Assembly: GCA_023261605.1 (NCBI GenBank)
Contig: JAHFOP010000008.1
Coordinates: forward strand, 1 to 28,489
Reading direction: 5' to 3'
From: Candidatus Moraniibacteriota bacterium
Lineage (GTDB): Bacteria > Patescibacteriota > Minisyncoccia > Moranbacterales > UBA2206
Length of the DNA: 28,489 nucleotides
Shown here piece by piece: positions 1 through 7,521 of the stretch (position 1 is its first letter; every line of letters starts with the position of its first letter). A program made the translations under genes and the position numbers. The notes beneath the pieces are model-generated. The model was not told the origin of the DNA. It searched no databases and saw only the letters and a list, made by a program, of their open reading frames with translations.

Positions 1-757
1 CTGGCGGAAAAACATCAACCATACGGTCAATGGCTTGCGCCGCATCATTGGTGTGTAATGTGGCAAAAATCAAGTGCCCTGTTTCCGCCGCGGTCAGTGC
101 AGTCGTGATCGTATCTAAGTCACGCAACTCGCCCAGAAGCACCACATTGGCATCTTCTCGAAAAACAGAGCGCAATGCTGTCTGAAAAGATTTAGAGTCC
201 TGATAGACTTCGCGCTGTTCAATAATGCAACGATCTTGTTCATAAATATACTCAATCGGATCTTCAATGGTTATAATATGTTTATCTTGGGTGTGGTTTA
301 TATGATCAATAAGTGATGCCAGGGTGGTCGATTTTCCATGTCCCATCGGACCTACTACCAAAACCAACCCCTGTGAAGATTTGGCAAGTTCGTAAATGGA
401 CGTGGGCACGTTCAATTCTTCCAGAGTCCTGATTTCCTTGGGTACCAAACGCAAGGCTATGCTTATATACCCTTGTTGGAAAAAAGCATTCACCCGAAAA
501 CGCACCTTGCCTTCAAAATTATACGAGAAATCGACTTGCCCTTCTTCCATTAGATTTTTTTTCTTCTCTTCCACCAGGATAACATCACACATATCCTGGA
601 TAGACTGCGCGTCAAGCAAGCTTTCCTGCGTGACTGAAACCAGCTTTCCATCAATCCGAATAGTTGGATACCTAGCAACCGTGAGATGCAAATCCGAAGC
701 CCCTTGTTGAGCGGTCAATCTTAGTAAATTTTTTATTCTTTGTTCGGCGTTAGGCAT
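1..757 (-). CDS. pilT: Type IV pilus retraction ATPase PilT (partial, C-terminus beyond the window)
   Basis: Hexameric secretion ATPase that powers pilus retraction on the cytoplasmic side of the inner membrane. About 252 residues are visible; the frame is open at the left edge, so the C-terminus is missing. It opens MPNAEQRIKNLLRLTAQQGA and has a typical PilT N-terminal domain (SDLHLTVARYPTIRIDGKL). The Walker A reads GPMGHGKST instead of the common GPTGSGKST, but the GxxGxGKS/T core is intact. An aspartate box follows (HIITIEDPIEY), then Walker B (VVLLGELRD) and the histidine box (TGHLIFATLHTNDAAQAIDR), which is diagnostic of PilT. It is the last visible gene of the pilus operon, 13 bp after pilB. 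The ATG at 757 has only an AT-rich leader and no Shine-Dalgarno, so translation is probably coupled or SD-independent. Confidence 0.93.
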   Translation of the reverse strand, partial: MPNAEQRIKNLLRLTAQQGASDLHLTVARYPTIRIDGKLVSVTQESLLDAQSIQDMCDVILVEEKKKNLMEEGQVDFSYNFEGKVRFRVNAFFQQGYISIALRLVPKEIRTLEELNVPTSIYELAKSSQGLVLVVGPMGHGKSTTLASLIDHINHTQDKHIITIEDPIEYIYEQDRCIIEQREVYQDSKSFQTALRSVFREDANVVLLGELRDLDTITTALTAAETGHLIFATLHTNDAAQAIDRMVDVFPP

Positions 758-770
758 ATTTTTATTATTT

Positions 771-2420
771 TTAAATAGTTTCTTCCGTTATTATATTGCC
801 TTCTGTCACTCTATCCACTTCTTCCATCGTAGTCAGACCCAAAATGACTTTCAAAATTCCGTCTTGCCTCATCGTTAGAATGCCCAATTTGTCTCTTTCT
901 TTTTCCAATAAATCTTCACTCCCGCCTTTTTCCGTTATGATGGCTCGAATATCATCATTGATCAACATCGCCTCGTAAATAGCTAGTCGTCCCTTGATTC
1001 CCGTGCCATTGCAAGTGTCACAGCCTTTGCCATAAAAAAACTTTGGTTCTTTTTGCGGATCTATATTGTATTTTTTCAACTCATTTGGAGAAATTTTTTT
1101 CAGCTCTTTCTTTATCGCTTCTTTTATCGATTCAGGGATGCTTTTTTCTTCTTTGCAACTCGGACAAGCCTGTCTAACCAATCTTTGCGCCACCACAATC
1201 CGCAGAGATGAAGAAAGCAAGAATGGTTCAATTCCCATATCAATAAGTCTCGGGATGGCTCCAGGAGCCGTGTTGGTATGCAAAGTGGAAAACATCAAGT
1301 GTCCGGTGAGCGCAGCATGCACCGCCAATTCCGCCGTTTCACTATCTCGGATTTCTCCCACCATAATCACATTCGGGTCTTGCCGCAGAATCGTGCGGAG
1401 ACCCGATGCAAAAGTGTAACCGATTTCCGGCTTGATTTGACTCTGATTCAATCCTTCGATATTATATTCAATCGGATCTTCCAAGGTAATAATATTCCTT
1501 TCTTCTTCGTTGAGAATTTTAAGCAAAGAATAGAGACTGGTCGACTTACCGCTACCAGTTGGACCGGTAAAAAGGATCATGCCATAGGTTTCCTTAATAG
1601 CCTTTTCAACATCTTCTAGTGCCGTACCCATCAGACCTAACGATTCTATTTTGGCCAAACCCTGGTCTTTGTCTAAAATTCTCATCACAACTTTTTCCCC
1701 GGAGATTACCGGCAGAGTGGACACGCGGAAATCTATCTCCTTGCCGTTATTCACCATTTTAAATCTCCCGTCTTGCGGTTTTCTTTTTTCGTCAATTTGC
1801 AAATTGGCCAGGATCTTTATCCGAGAAATCACCGCTGGCCCGATCTCTTTGGGAATGATCAAATTTATGTGCAAAGTTCCGTCCACACGAAAACGTACAC
1901 GATAATCTTTGTCCATCGGCTCAATATGAATATCACTCGCTCGACCTTCTACTGCGTGACTTATGATAACTTGTACAAGTTTGGTGACGGGAGCATCCTT
2001 AAGGATCTCATTGCGTTTTTCATTTTCATTTGGATTTTTCTTCTCATCTCCCAAAACAACATTCTCATGAAAAGACTCCACCGCCTCTTTCAATATTTCA
2101 GCCGATCCACCATAAGATTTGAGAATCTCCTCAAAAACAGACTGCCCGGTCAAATACACTTCCAGTTCGACATTTTCTTTCTCCGCCACAAACCTGAGTG
2201 CATTGAGCGCTCCAATGTCTCGCGAATCAACTATGGCAATTTTCACCAAATTGCCAACCTTTTCGAAAGAAGCTATTTTATATTTTTTGGCTACTTCTTC
2301 CGGGATGATATTGATTACATCGTTATCTATTTTCTTAGGAGCTTTTTCCAGCTTGGCCACATCGTCAACCACAGATAATGCGTCTCCGCTCGTCTTTTTT
2401 TTATTTTTTTCTTTTTCCAT
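771..2420 (-). CDS. pilB: Type IV pilus assembly ATPase PilB (GspE family)
   Basis: Cytoplasmic hexameric ATPase that drives pilus extension, 549 aa, close to the usual length. An N-terminal MshEN-like domain (about residues 35-100) is followed by a charged linker and then the N2 domain (ASDIHIEPMDKDYRVRFRVD). Walker A GPTGSGKS is at 286-293, the Asp box is LEDPIEYN, Walker B is VIMVGEIRD (351-359) and the His box is TGHLMFSTLHTN. A four-cysteine zinc site (C419, C422, C467, C470) is characteristic of PilB/GspE and absent from PilT. It lies between pilO (29 bp upstream) and pilT (13 bp downstream) on one strand, so it is almost certainly cotranscribed. No SD is visible before the ATG. Confidence 0.96.
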   Translation of the reverse strand: MEKEKNKKKTSGDALSVVDDVAKLEKAPKKIDNDVINIIPEEVAKKYKIASFEKVGNLVKIAIVDSRDIGALNALRFVAEKENVELEVYLTGQSVFEEILKSYGGSAEILKEAVESFHENVVLGDEKKNPNENEKRNEILKDAPVTKLVQVIISHAVEGRASDIHIEPMDKDYRVRFRVDGTLHINLIIPKEIGPAVISRIKILANLQIDEKRKPQDGRFKMVNNGKEIDFRVSTLPVISGEKVVMRILDKDQGLAKIESLGLMGTALEDVEKAIKETYGMILFTGPTGSGKSTSLYSLLKILNEEERNIITLEDPIEYNIEGLNQSQIKPEIGYTFASGLRTILRQDPNVIMVGEIRDSETAELAVHAALTGHLMFSTLHTNTAPGAIPRLIDMGIEPFLLSSSLRIVVAQRLVRQACPSCKEEKSIPESIKEAIKKELKKISPNELKKYNIDPQKEPKFFYGKGCDTCNGTGIKGRLAIYEAMLINDDIRAIITEKGGSEDLLEKERDKLGILTMRQDGILKVILGLTTMEEVDRVTEGNIITEETI

Positions 2421-2449
2421 AATTTAGATTGGCCAAAGCAGCTAGATAC

Positions 2450-3241
2450 TTAGGGCATGAAGATATCACTCTTTCCTTTTTGACCGGTGTCCAAAGTGAG
2501 GGCTGCGACATTGTATTGATTTTTTATTTTAGTAATGATATCCGTATCCAAGTTTCCATCGGAAAACACTGGATCATCCACATTGCCATCGGAAAGCATC
2601 GCCTTCTTCATCACATCAAAATCCAAGATAATAGAAGCTGCCAAAGTATTGGATACTACAGGAGCGGTACCGTCCGCAGCTACCAAAGATTGCTTTTTGA
2701 GTGAGAAGCTGACGAGGCTGCTATGTCTGACAAATCCATTCATTTTATTCAAAAAATCTTTTATTTGAGTATAATTTCCGGAAACTTCCACATCAGTTTC
2801 AAAACTTTTTGCTACCGACAAGGGAGCGCTTACTAACATTGATGCAGTAGGATCTGATGGATCTGCACTTGTCGCGCTAGGTTCATCGATGGTAGCCGCG
2901 TCAGGCTGGGGCTGTTTTATGGAAACGCTATATACCAAAAGTCCCGAATCAGAAGCCATCTTATTCAAATTATCCAATATTTCATTTTCTTTCATATCCA
3001 CTGGAATAAATTCATAAAGAACATCATTGCCAGAAGACATATTTTCCAATTGAGAAGAAAGCTTGCCCGCATTGCCACTCTTCCCTTGCAGGGAATTCAA
3101 TTTAACTTGTTCACTTTTCAACTTATTGTAATTGTCCATCACCCCTGTCGCTCCATTGGAATAGGCCGGATACACCACCCAGATACTTAAAACAATTATC
3201 AACACTATAATAGAAGGCACTGCCAATAATTTTATTTTCAT
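2450..3241 (-). CDS. pilO: PilO-like type IV pilus inner-membrane alignment protein
   Basis: 263 aa bitopic membrane protein: a short cytoplasmic N-terminus, one TM helix at about residues 7-27 (SIIVLIIVLSIWVVYPAY), then a periplasmic coiled coil (about 35-70) and an alpha/beta domain. The phrase VEVSGNYTQIKDFLNKMNGF (about 150-170) is the PilO/GspM ferredoxin-like motif seen in this family (xGxYxxlxxFL). The C-terminus KSDIFMP resembles the GRxNPFxP tail common in pilus accessory proteins. Overall identity to PilO is weak; the call rests on topology, that motif and its position after pilM and pilN. It is expected to heterodimerise with PilN and link the PilM ring to the outer parts of the machine. 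No SD before the ATG; 21 bp from pilN. Confidence 0.8.
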   Translation of the reverse strand: MKIKLLAVPSIIVLIIVLSIWVVYPAYSNGATGVMDNYNKLKSEQVKLNSLQGKSGNAGKLSSQLENMSSGNDVLYEFIPVDMKENEILDNLNKMASDSGLLVYSVSIKQPQPDAATIDEPSATSADPSDPTASMLVSAPLSVAKSFETDVEVSGNYTQIKDFLNKMNGFVRHSSLVSFSLKKQSLVAADGTAPVVSNTLAASIILDFDVMKKAMLSDGNVDDPVFSDGNLDTDIITKIKNQYNVAALTLDTGQKGKSDIFMP

Positions 3242-3262
3242 ATTAATATATAAAGATTTAAT

Positions 3263-3787
3263 TTATTTCATTTTCAGGCTTATGGAAAAATTCACAAGGC
3301 CCGTCGTAGCGTCTATAGTACTTTTGTCAACAACCAAAGATGCCACTGCGTCATTTTCCTTGAAACTCAAAATTTGCTTGGCTTCAGCATTGAACCCATT
3401 CGCAACACAATCCAAGTTAAAAGTATTACTATCACGATTGTATGTCAAAGAATTTAGGTAAATTGCTGGCAAGATAGAGCCCTCCAGTTGGCCAAATAGC
3501 TCTTTAGTATCCAAGCTTTGACTGATAAATTTTTCGGCGGCCACGCTTCTATTCCTAAAGTCGATAACTTCATTGGCATTCCCGACCAAAAACTTATTGT
3601 ATTCATCTAAATATTGAGCATGAACATTCTCGATTTTCGCAACTATACCTTTATTCATATAAAGCAATCCCCCATATACGCACAGTAACAGTAATAAAAC
3701 TACACTAGCACCGACCAGCCCACCCTTGAAAAATTTTGGATAATTATTGTCCGCTGATTTTTCAACGGCCAAGTTTATAGTTGACAT
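3263..3787 (-). CDS. pilN: PilN-like type IV pilus assembly protein
   Basis: 174 aa protein with a short cytoplasmic N-terminus holding a PilN-type INLA box (MSTINLAVEKS), which in known PilN proteins binds PilM. One TM helix follows at about 24-43 (VGASVVLLLLLCVYGGLLYM), then a coiled-coil and periplasmic domain. The frame stays open upstream into pilM to an ATG at 3868, but that start would add 27 basic residues, overlap pilM by 56 bp and bury the conserved INLA box, so 3787 was chosen. The gap to the pilM stop is 25 bp. Identification rests on the INLA motif, topology and operon order; the periplasmic part is too divergent to recognise alone. Confidence 0.82.
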   Translation of the reverse strand: MSTINLAVEKSADNNYPKFFKGGLVGASVVLLLLLCVYGGLLYMNKGIVAKIENVHAQYLDEYNKFLVGNANEVIDFRNRSVAAEKFISQSLDTKELFGQLEGSILPAIYLNSLTYNRDSNTFNLDCVANGFNAEAKQILSFKENDAVASLVVDKSTIDATTGLVNFSISLKMK

Positions 3788-3812
3788 ATTTTTTAATTTT
3801 TTAATTATTGTT

Positions 3813-4934
3813 TTAAATCTGTTTCTCGGTTTCTTTGAGCGCCAGCCCGACACAAACAGAGAATTCACTTTTTATCTTTTCTATTTTAGGTTCTAGTTTT
3901 TTATCATAATCTATCCGTCCAAAAGGATTCCCGATAATAGTCTTAACGCCAAATTTCGACTGAAAATAAGCATCTAGGCCAATCAACCCCGCCGTTCCGC
4001 CGGAAAGAATTATCGCACCCAAGTTATGCTCACCCTTATTCTTCGAGGAAACTTCCAAAATTCTCGCGACTTCGGAAAAAATCATGTCCAGTGTGGAAAA
4101 ACGCAAACTGGAATCGGCACTGAAGAAATTTTTTCCAGAAGTCTTGAAACTCTCTGCCCGTTCTTCACTAATATTCATGCTTTTGGCAATGGTTCTAGTA
4201 ATGTCTGCTCCACCCGCATCAATGTTGCGACTGGCACGAATTATCCCCTTTTCCACGTAAATCACATTGCATACGCGCGAACCAATATCGACTATAATGA
4301 AACTGCCTTGATCATTCCCGACCAGTGACTCTACCATAGAAATACTTTCGATTTCTATCCCCTTAAGCTTCAGTCCTGCCAGTGCAATCATTTTTTCGTA
4401 AGTTAAAATTTCACTCTTTAAAGCTGCCGCTAAGAAAACTTGGATTTTTTTGGGAGAATCGACTGCCACGTCATTCTCCTCGGACTGCTTGGCCAATATA
4501 GTTTTATTTTCTTTTTCAACCAAAAGTCCTCCGTCTATCACTTCCCAACTTATCGCCACCTCATCCAAAGATGTCGGGATATATTTATGAGCTTCAAAGC
4601 GAACTGCCTGCTCCAACTCGGACTCTGGCATGGCAGGAAGATCAATGATCGTCACCATCCCGCCAAAGGCTGAGACCGAAACATAAGCTCCTTTCGCCGT
4701 AAATTCAGCTTCTTTATACATTTTTTTTAAACATTCAGCAGCAACCGTTCCAAAATTTTCTTGCCGCTTGTTGTTTCCACCATTGCCTTTGCTCGTTTCC
4801 GGGATATCCATCCAAGCGTAATTCGAAAGACGAGGAGGCTTGTCGCCCCAAAATTCCAACTCCACCATCTTTATAGTGGAAGTTCCCACATCTATACCCA
4901 ATATCCTTTTCTTGCCAAAACTAAAACCAAACAT
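3813..4934 (-). CDS. pilM: Type IV pilus assembly protein PilM (actin-like ATPase)
   Basis: 373 aa cytoplasmic protein of the FtsA/actin fold that forms a ring under the membrane and binds the N-terminus of PilN. Visible motifs are phosphate 1 (GIDVGTSTIKMVELEF), phosphate 2 (IIVDIGSRVCNVIYVEKG) and the adenosine motif (AIILSGGTAGLIGLDAYF). PilM-specific text includes FEAHKYIPTSLDEVAISWEV. It is the first gene of the pilus operon. The start has an AG-rich leader (GGAAAGGAAA, about 15 nt upstream) and sits behind a good promoter at 4972-5000. It diverges from the comF-like gene, whose promoter lies only about 40 bp further on, so uptake pilus and DNA-processing genes may be co-regulated (inference). 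Confidence 0.94.
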   Translation of the reverse strand: MFGFSFGKKRILGIDVGTSTIKMVELEFWGDKPPRLSNYAWMDIPETSKGNGGNNKRQENFGTVAAECLKKMYKEAEFTAKGAYVSVSAFGGMVTIIDLPAMPESELEQAVRFEAHKYIPTSLDEVAISWEVIDGGLLVEKENKTILAKQSEENDVAVDSPKKIQVFLAAALKSEILTYEKMIALAGLKLKGIEIESISMVESLVGNDQGSFIIVDIGSRVCNVIYVEKGIIRASRNIDAGGADITRTIAKSMNISEERAESFKTSGKNFFSADSSLRFSTLDMIFSEVARILEVSSKNKGEHNLGAIILSGGTAGLIGLDAYFQSKFGVKTIIGNPFGRIDYDKKLEPKIEKIKSEFSVCVGLALKETEKQI

Positions 4935-4971
4935 TTTTATTTTTTTATTTTCCTTTCCATCTTACAAATAA

Positions 4972-5000
4972 ATTATAGCACACATTCCGCTGTTTGAAAA
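4972..5000 (-). promoter_or_regulatory. Predicted sigma-70 promoter of the pil operon
   Basis: Read on the minus strand, a perfect extended -10 (TGC TATAAT, hexamer at 4972-4977) is preceded by TTTTCA (4995-5000) at 17 bp. The expected start is near 4965, giving a leader of about 30 nt before pilM with an AG-rich ribosome-binding region. Confidence 0.65.
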
Positions 5001-5041
5001 TCGAAAATGTTATCCACAAGCCTACTGCGGGCAGAAAAATG

Positions 5042-5070
5042 TTGACACGACCCTATTTTAAAAATAAACT
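5042..5070 (+). promoter_or_regulatory. Predicted promoter of comF giving a leaderless mRNA
   Basis: TTGACA (5042-5047), a 17-bp spacer, then TAAACT (5065-5070). The gap from the -10 to the ATG at 5078 is only 7 bp, so the predicted +1 coincides with the start codon. No Shine-Dalgarno is present in this gap. Confidence 0.6.
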
Positions 5071-5077
5071 ACAGTTA

Positions 5078-5833
5078 ATGTTCGACGGCATTAAAAAATT
5101 TGCGCTGGATATTCTTTTTCCCATCAGTTGCCTTTCTTGTGGCGCGCCTGATCTATGGCTATGTCCAGCCTGCTTAAAAAGAATAGACCTTCTTTCTTTT
5201 CAAGTCTGCCCTTATTGCGAAAAAGCTCAAACCGCATCAGGCGCCATTTGCTCAAGATGCAAAGCCAATTTTATCGCAAAAAATACACCTCCTTTTTTAG
5301 ATAATATGATTGTGGCGACCAGCTACAACCAAGCTAACATTTCTCGCCTGGTTCACGCTTTCAAATATAGTTTTGTGCGAGACTTGGGATTTCCGCTTTC
5401 GACCGTCATCAGCCAAGCCATTTTTGACAATCACTTGCCCCTGCCGGATTTCATTATTCCGGTGCCGCTTCACCCGCGCCGTTTGCGCTGGCGCGGTTTC
5501 AATCAAGCGGAAGTTCTAGCTCAAGATTTATCCGAGAATCTCTCCCCCGGATTGCCAATCCCTCTATTAAATCAATTGGTGATTAGAAAAAAATTCACTC
5601 CACCCCAGATGAAAATTAAAAATTATAGCGAGAGAAAAAAGAACATGCAAAATTCTTTTTGCTTAGCAGATTCATGTCATCCGAAAAAGGAAACCTTACG
5701 CAATAAAAAGATTCTTTTGGTGGATGATATTTCCACTACAGGATCAACTCTTTTGGAATGCGCCAAAGTTTTGAAATCCGCCGGCGCCGGACGAATTTAC
5801 GCCGCTGTCATCGCGCGGCAGGAAATGAAATAA
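5078..5833 (+). CDS. comF: ComF family phosphoribosyltransferase-like competence protein
   Basis: 251 aa cytoplasmic protein of the ComF/GntX family, linked in other bacteria to processing of DNA taken up by transformation. N-terminal zinc-ribbon cysteines: CLSCG, CPAC, CPYC and CSRC. The C-terminal type I phosphoribosyltransferase domain has the PRPP loop VDDISTTGSTLLE; the PVPLHPRRLRWRGFNQAE motif is typical of ComF. Start choice: the frame opens at a TTG (4994) and has an ATG at 5039, but family members begin right before the LFPxxCxxCG segment. The ATG at 5078 (MFDGIKKFALDILFPISC) fits that and sits just behind a strong promoter, so the transcript should be leaderless. Divergent from the pil operon, which fits a shared DNA-uptake role. 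Confidence 0.9.
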   Translation: MFDGIKKFALDILFPISCLSCGAPDLWLCPACLKRIDLLSFQVCPYCEKAQTASGAICSRCKANFIAKNTPPFLDNMIVATSYNQANISRLVHAFKYSFVRDLGFPLSTVISQAIFDNHLPLPDFIIPVPLHPRRLRWRGFNQAEVLAQDLSENLSPGLPIPLLNQLVIRKKFTPPQMKIKNYSERKKNMQNSFCLADSCHPKKETLRNKKILLVDDISTTGSTLLECAKVLKSAGAGRIYAAVIARQEMK

Positions 5834-5834
5834 T

Positions 5835-5888
5835 CATACTAGCATATTAACACATTAATATTTTAGCGTTCTGTTTTTTGCTAGTATG
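5835..5888. repeat. AT-rich inverted repeat between comF and tRNA-Pro
   Basis: A perfect 10-bp inverted repeat, CATACTAGCA (5835-5844) and TGCTAGTATG (5879-5888), with a 34-bp loop. The loop and right flank are built from related words (ATTAACACATTAATATT, ATGTTAACAT). It is not GC-rich and is not followed by a clean T-run, so it is not an obvious terminator. It lies between converging transcripts. Confidence 0.5.
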
Positions 5889-5919
5889 TTAAAATGCTGA
5901 AATGTTAACATGATTCTTG

Positions 5920-5990
5920 TCGGGCTGCTGAGAATCGAACTCAGTCTACATCCACCCCATGGACGCGTACTGCCGGTATACTACAGCCCG
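5920..5990 (-). tRNA. tRNA-Pro(GGG)
   Basis: 71-nt cloverleaf on the minus strand. The acceptor CGGGCTG pairs perfectly with CAGCCCG; the D-stem GTAT/GTAC closes a loop with GG; the anticodon stem is CGTCC/GGATG with loop ATGGGGT (anticodon GGG); the T-arm is CTGAG-TTCGATT-CTCAG; the discriminator is A. The first base C is typical of bacterial tRNA-Pro. CCA is not encoded. It starts 18 bp after the stop of the two-TM protein gene upstream and may share its transcript. Confidence 0.93.
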
Positions 5991-6008
5991 CCAAAACAAG
6001 CCCATCTC

Positions 6009-6560
6009 CTACAAATGCAAAACTCGATCCAGCACTTCCAAAATCCCTGGTTCATGCTTCTCTTCACTTAAATATTCCAAAAGGATTTCTCGAATCTTGA
6101 CCGGGTCTTGATCGTGAATTGGAACGTGCAAATAGGGCAAGAGATAGCTGTTAGTGTGAAAGCTGACAACCTGCAGACCATCTTCTTCATAAAAAATCCA
6201 GAAGGATTTCATATCAGCGAAATCATAAATCTCTCGTCCGGCCACTATGCCATCTTCCGTCAAAGCAAAATCCAAAATCCTCGGCTCTTTATGAATGTAA
6301 ATGTATCCCACCATGCCGATCAAAATGAAAGTTATGGCCATAATGAGAGAATTGGTGAAAATCGCATAAGCCACGATGATCAAGAGTATAGCTGTGACAT
6401 AGAAATACCACTTATGATCACGGTCAGTTACTTCAAATTCCGGGGCGCGCCAATGCAAAAGCGCCGCTTCTTCTCCTCGGTTTTTTTGATAGAAAGAATC
6501 AACTTCTGATTGTTTTCTTTTCTGATCTTCTTCGTCTTTTTTGTTTTGACTTATATACAT
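6009..6560 (-). CDS. Conserved two-TM protein of unknown function
   Basis: 183 aa. A charged cytoplasmic N-terminus (about 45 residues) precedes the phrase LHWRAPEFEVTDRDHKWYF and a hairpin of two TM helices (about residues 52-88: YFYVTAILLIIVAYAIFT and IMAITFILIGMVGYIYI). A soluble domain of about 90 residues follows, with beta-rich text (ALTEDGIVAGREIYDFADMK) and a C-terminal helix ending EPGILEVLDRVLHL. The layout (two TMs then a PH-like beta domain) resembles small conserved membrane proteins of Patescibacteria, but no function can be given. There is no SD before the ATG; the leader holds TTTTTTCGAAAAAA, a 14-bp palindrome. tRNA-Pro lies directly downstream on the same strand. Confidence 0.8.
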   Translation of the reverse strand: MYISQNKKDEEDQKRKQSEVDSFYQKNRGEEAALLHWRAPEFEVTDRDHKWYFYVTAILLIIVAYAIFTNSLIMAITFILIGMVGYIYIHKEPRILDFALTEDGIVAGREIYDFADMKSFWIFYEEDGLQVVSFHTNSYLLPYLHVPIHDQDPVKIREILLEYLSEEKHEPGILEVLDRVLHL

Positions 6561-6586
6561 ATTTTTTCGAAAAAAACTAATGCTTG

Positions 6587-6615
6587 TTTACAATTTCGCT
6601 ATCTTTGGTTATGAT
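6587..6615 (+). promoter_or_regulatory. Predicted promoter of tRNA-Ser(UGA)
   Basis: TTTACA (6587-6592), 17-bp spacer, TATGAT (6610-6615). Both hexamers match 5 of 6 consensus bases. The expected start is near 6622, about 9 nt before the mature tRNA end. Confidence 0.7.
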
Positions 6616-6630
6616 TAGACAAGTCTTTCT

Positions 6631-6715
<85 letters not shown>

Positions 6716-6776
6716 CATCATATAAAAAACTTCTCGACTTGTTTCAAGTATAATTCACTGTGAGGAAGTCCACAAG

Positions 6777-6804
6777 AGACATTACATTTAACAATGTCTT
6801 TTTT
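6777..6804 (+). terminator. Predicted terminator after tRNA-Ser(UGA)
   Basis: Stem AGACATT/AATGTCT (6777-6783 and 6793-6799) with a 9-nt loop, running into a T-run at 6799-6804. The stem is short and AT-rich, so it is probably weak. Confidence 0.5.
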
Positions 6805-6811
6805 ACTTAAT

Positions 6812-6853
6812 AAAAAATCCTCCACTCGGACAATATTTCCGAGTCGAGGATTT
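6812..6853 (-). terminator. Predicted rho-independent terminator of the acyl-carrier-like operon
   Basis: A long hairpin: arm AAATCCTC-C-ACTCGGA (6815-6830) pairs with TCCGAGT-C-GAGGATTT (6838-6853), with one C-C mismatch. Read on the minus strand it is followed by a run of six T (6812-6817). It lies 31 bp past the stop codon at 6885. Confidence 0.8.
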
Positions 6854-6884
6854 AATCATCATCTACATCAGCCGTCGTTGACGT

Positions 6885-7187
6885 CTATATTTCCTGAGAA
6901 AATCCCATTGTCAGATTCATCTGACAATCCGCTTCGACTCCCCCCTCCTGGTATTCATTTGCTATGATATCAACTATGTCCTGCACGGTATTTATGTCAG
7001 AAACATAATATCTTATCTCAATGTCAAGACCATCACTCAAATCAATGGACATAAGCTGACATATCTCGTTAGAACCTAGGTCAAATTCTCCCCTTAAATT
7101 TGTTTCAGGGAAAAGATTGTCCGCTGTGACACACAAGAATTCTGCAATAATTTTAAGCACCCTGTTTTGTATATTATCTTCTATCAT
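6885..7187 (-). CDS. Acyl carrier protein-like protein with a displaced DSL motif
   Basis: 100 aa. The fold signature of acyl carrier proteins is visible: helix I (IQNRVLKIIAEFLCVTADNL), the loop leading to TNLRGEFDLGS, helix II, the DIEI strand-like motif (55-58) and the final helix (INTVQDIVDIIANEY). Aligning on DIEI, the phosphopantetheine serine of the usual GxDSL motif falls on N40; the nearest serine is S39 (DLGSNEI). It may therefore be unmodified, or use a shifted serine. A 20-residue tail follows. Start choice: an upstream TTG (7202) would place GAGGAGG inside the coding region, whereas that SD is 6 nt before the ATG at 7187. It follows a 51-aa membrane peptide gene by 1 bp, so the two are translationally coupled. 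No fatty-acid gene is nearby. Confidence 0.72.
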   Translation of the reverse strand: MIEDNIQNRVLKIIAEFLCVTADNLFPETNLRGEFDLGSNEICQLMSIDLSDGLDIEIRYYVSDINTVQDIVDIIANEYQEGGVEADCQMNLTMGFSQEI

Positions 7188-7188
7188 T

Positions 7189-7344
7189 TCATACCTCCTC
7201 AAAAGATTGAGTATCTTGATTTTCTTGGCTTTTTTCTATCTTGCTACGCCAAAACGGAAAATTGCCAATTACACAAAAAATTATTCCGAGTATTCCAATA
7301 AAACCCACAAACAATCCCAGATTATGCCAAAAACTGTGCCACAT
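7189..7344 (-). CDS. 51-aa single-pass membrane peptide, coupled to the ACP-like gene
   Basis: Starts MWHSFWHNLGLFVGFIGILG, continues as a hydrophobic helix (about residues 9-29, rich in Gly, Ile and Phe), then a basic/polar tail (FWRSKIEKSQENQDTQSFEE). The ATG at 7344 has a G-rich ribosome site (AAAGGGGG) about 4 nt upstream. The TGA stop overlaps the region between the next gene's SD (GAGGAGG, inside the last codons) and its ATG; the intergenic gap is 1 bp. That tight coupling argues that both are real and act together, perhaps placing the carrier protein at the membrane (inference). No family recognised. A small hairpin, CCTTTT/AAAAGG, abuts the SD in the leader. Confidence 0.65.
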   Translation of the reverse strand: MWHSFWHNLGLFVGFIGILGIIFCVIGNFPFWRSKIEKSQENQDTQSFEEV

Positions 7345-7409
7345 ATTTCCCCCTTTTACGTTAAAAAGGATTACTAGAAAACAGCGTTATTGTAAACAAC
7401 TATACCCCT

Positions 7410-7438
7410 ATCCTAACACATAAATCAAGCTTAGTCAA
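7410..7438 (-). promoter_or_regulatory. Predicted promoter of the 51-aa/ACP-like operon
   Basis: Minus strand: TTGACT (7433-7438), 17-bp spacer ending in TGT, TAGGAT (7410-7415), giving an extended -10. The expected start is near 7403, with a leader of about 58 nt. Confidence 0.55.
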
Positions 7439-7456
7439 GGATTTTGCTGGTCACTC

Positions 7457-7485
7457 TTGATATTGCCAAAGATATCTGATATGGT
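7457..7485 (+). promoter_or_regulatory. Predicted promoter of tRNA-Ser(GCU)
   Basis: TTGATA (7457-7462), 17-bp spacer ending TGA, TATGGT (7480-7485), giving an extended -10. The expected start is near 7492, about 30 nt before the tRNA. It could also serve the downstream tRNA-Arg. Confidence 0.55.
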
Positions 7486-7521
7486 TAATGAAGTATTGAA
7501 GAAACGTCAATTTAATACTTT

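Noticed and set aside
1773..2378. 201-codon open frame on the plus strand opposite pilB
   Set aside because: Antisense to well-conserved PilB domains; Phe/Ile/Arg-rich and no recognisable motif.
4994..5077. TTG at 4994 or ATG at 5039 as the comF start
   Set aside because: They add a 13-28 residue extension upstream of the usual N-terminus and lie before or on the -35 of a strong promoter.
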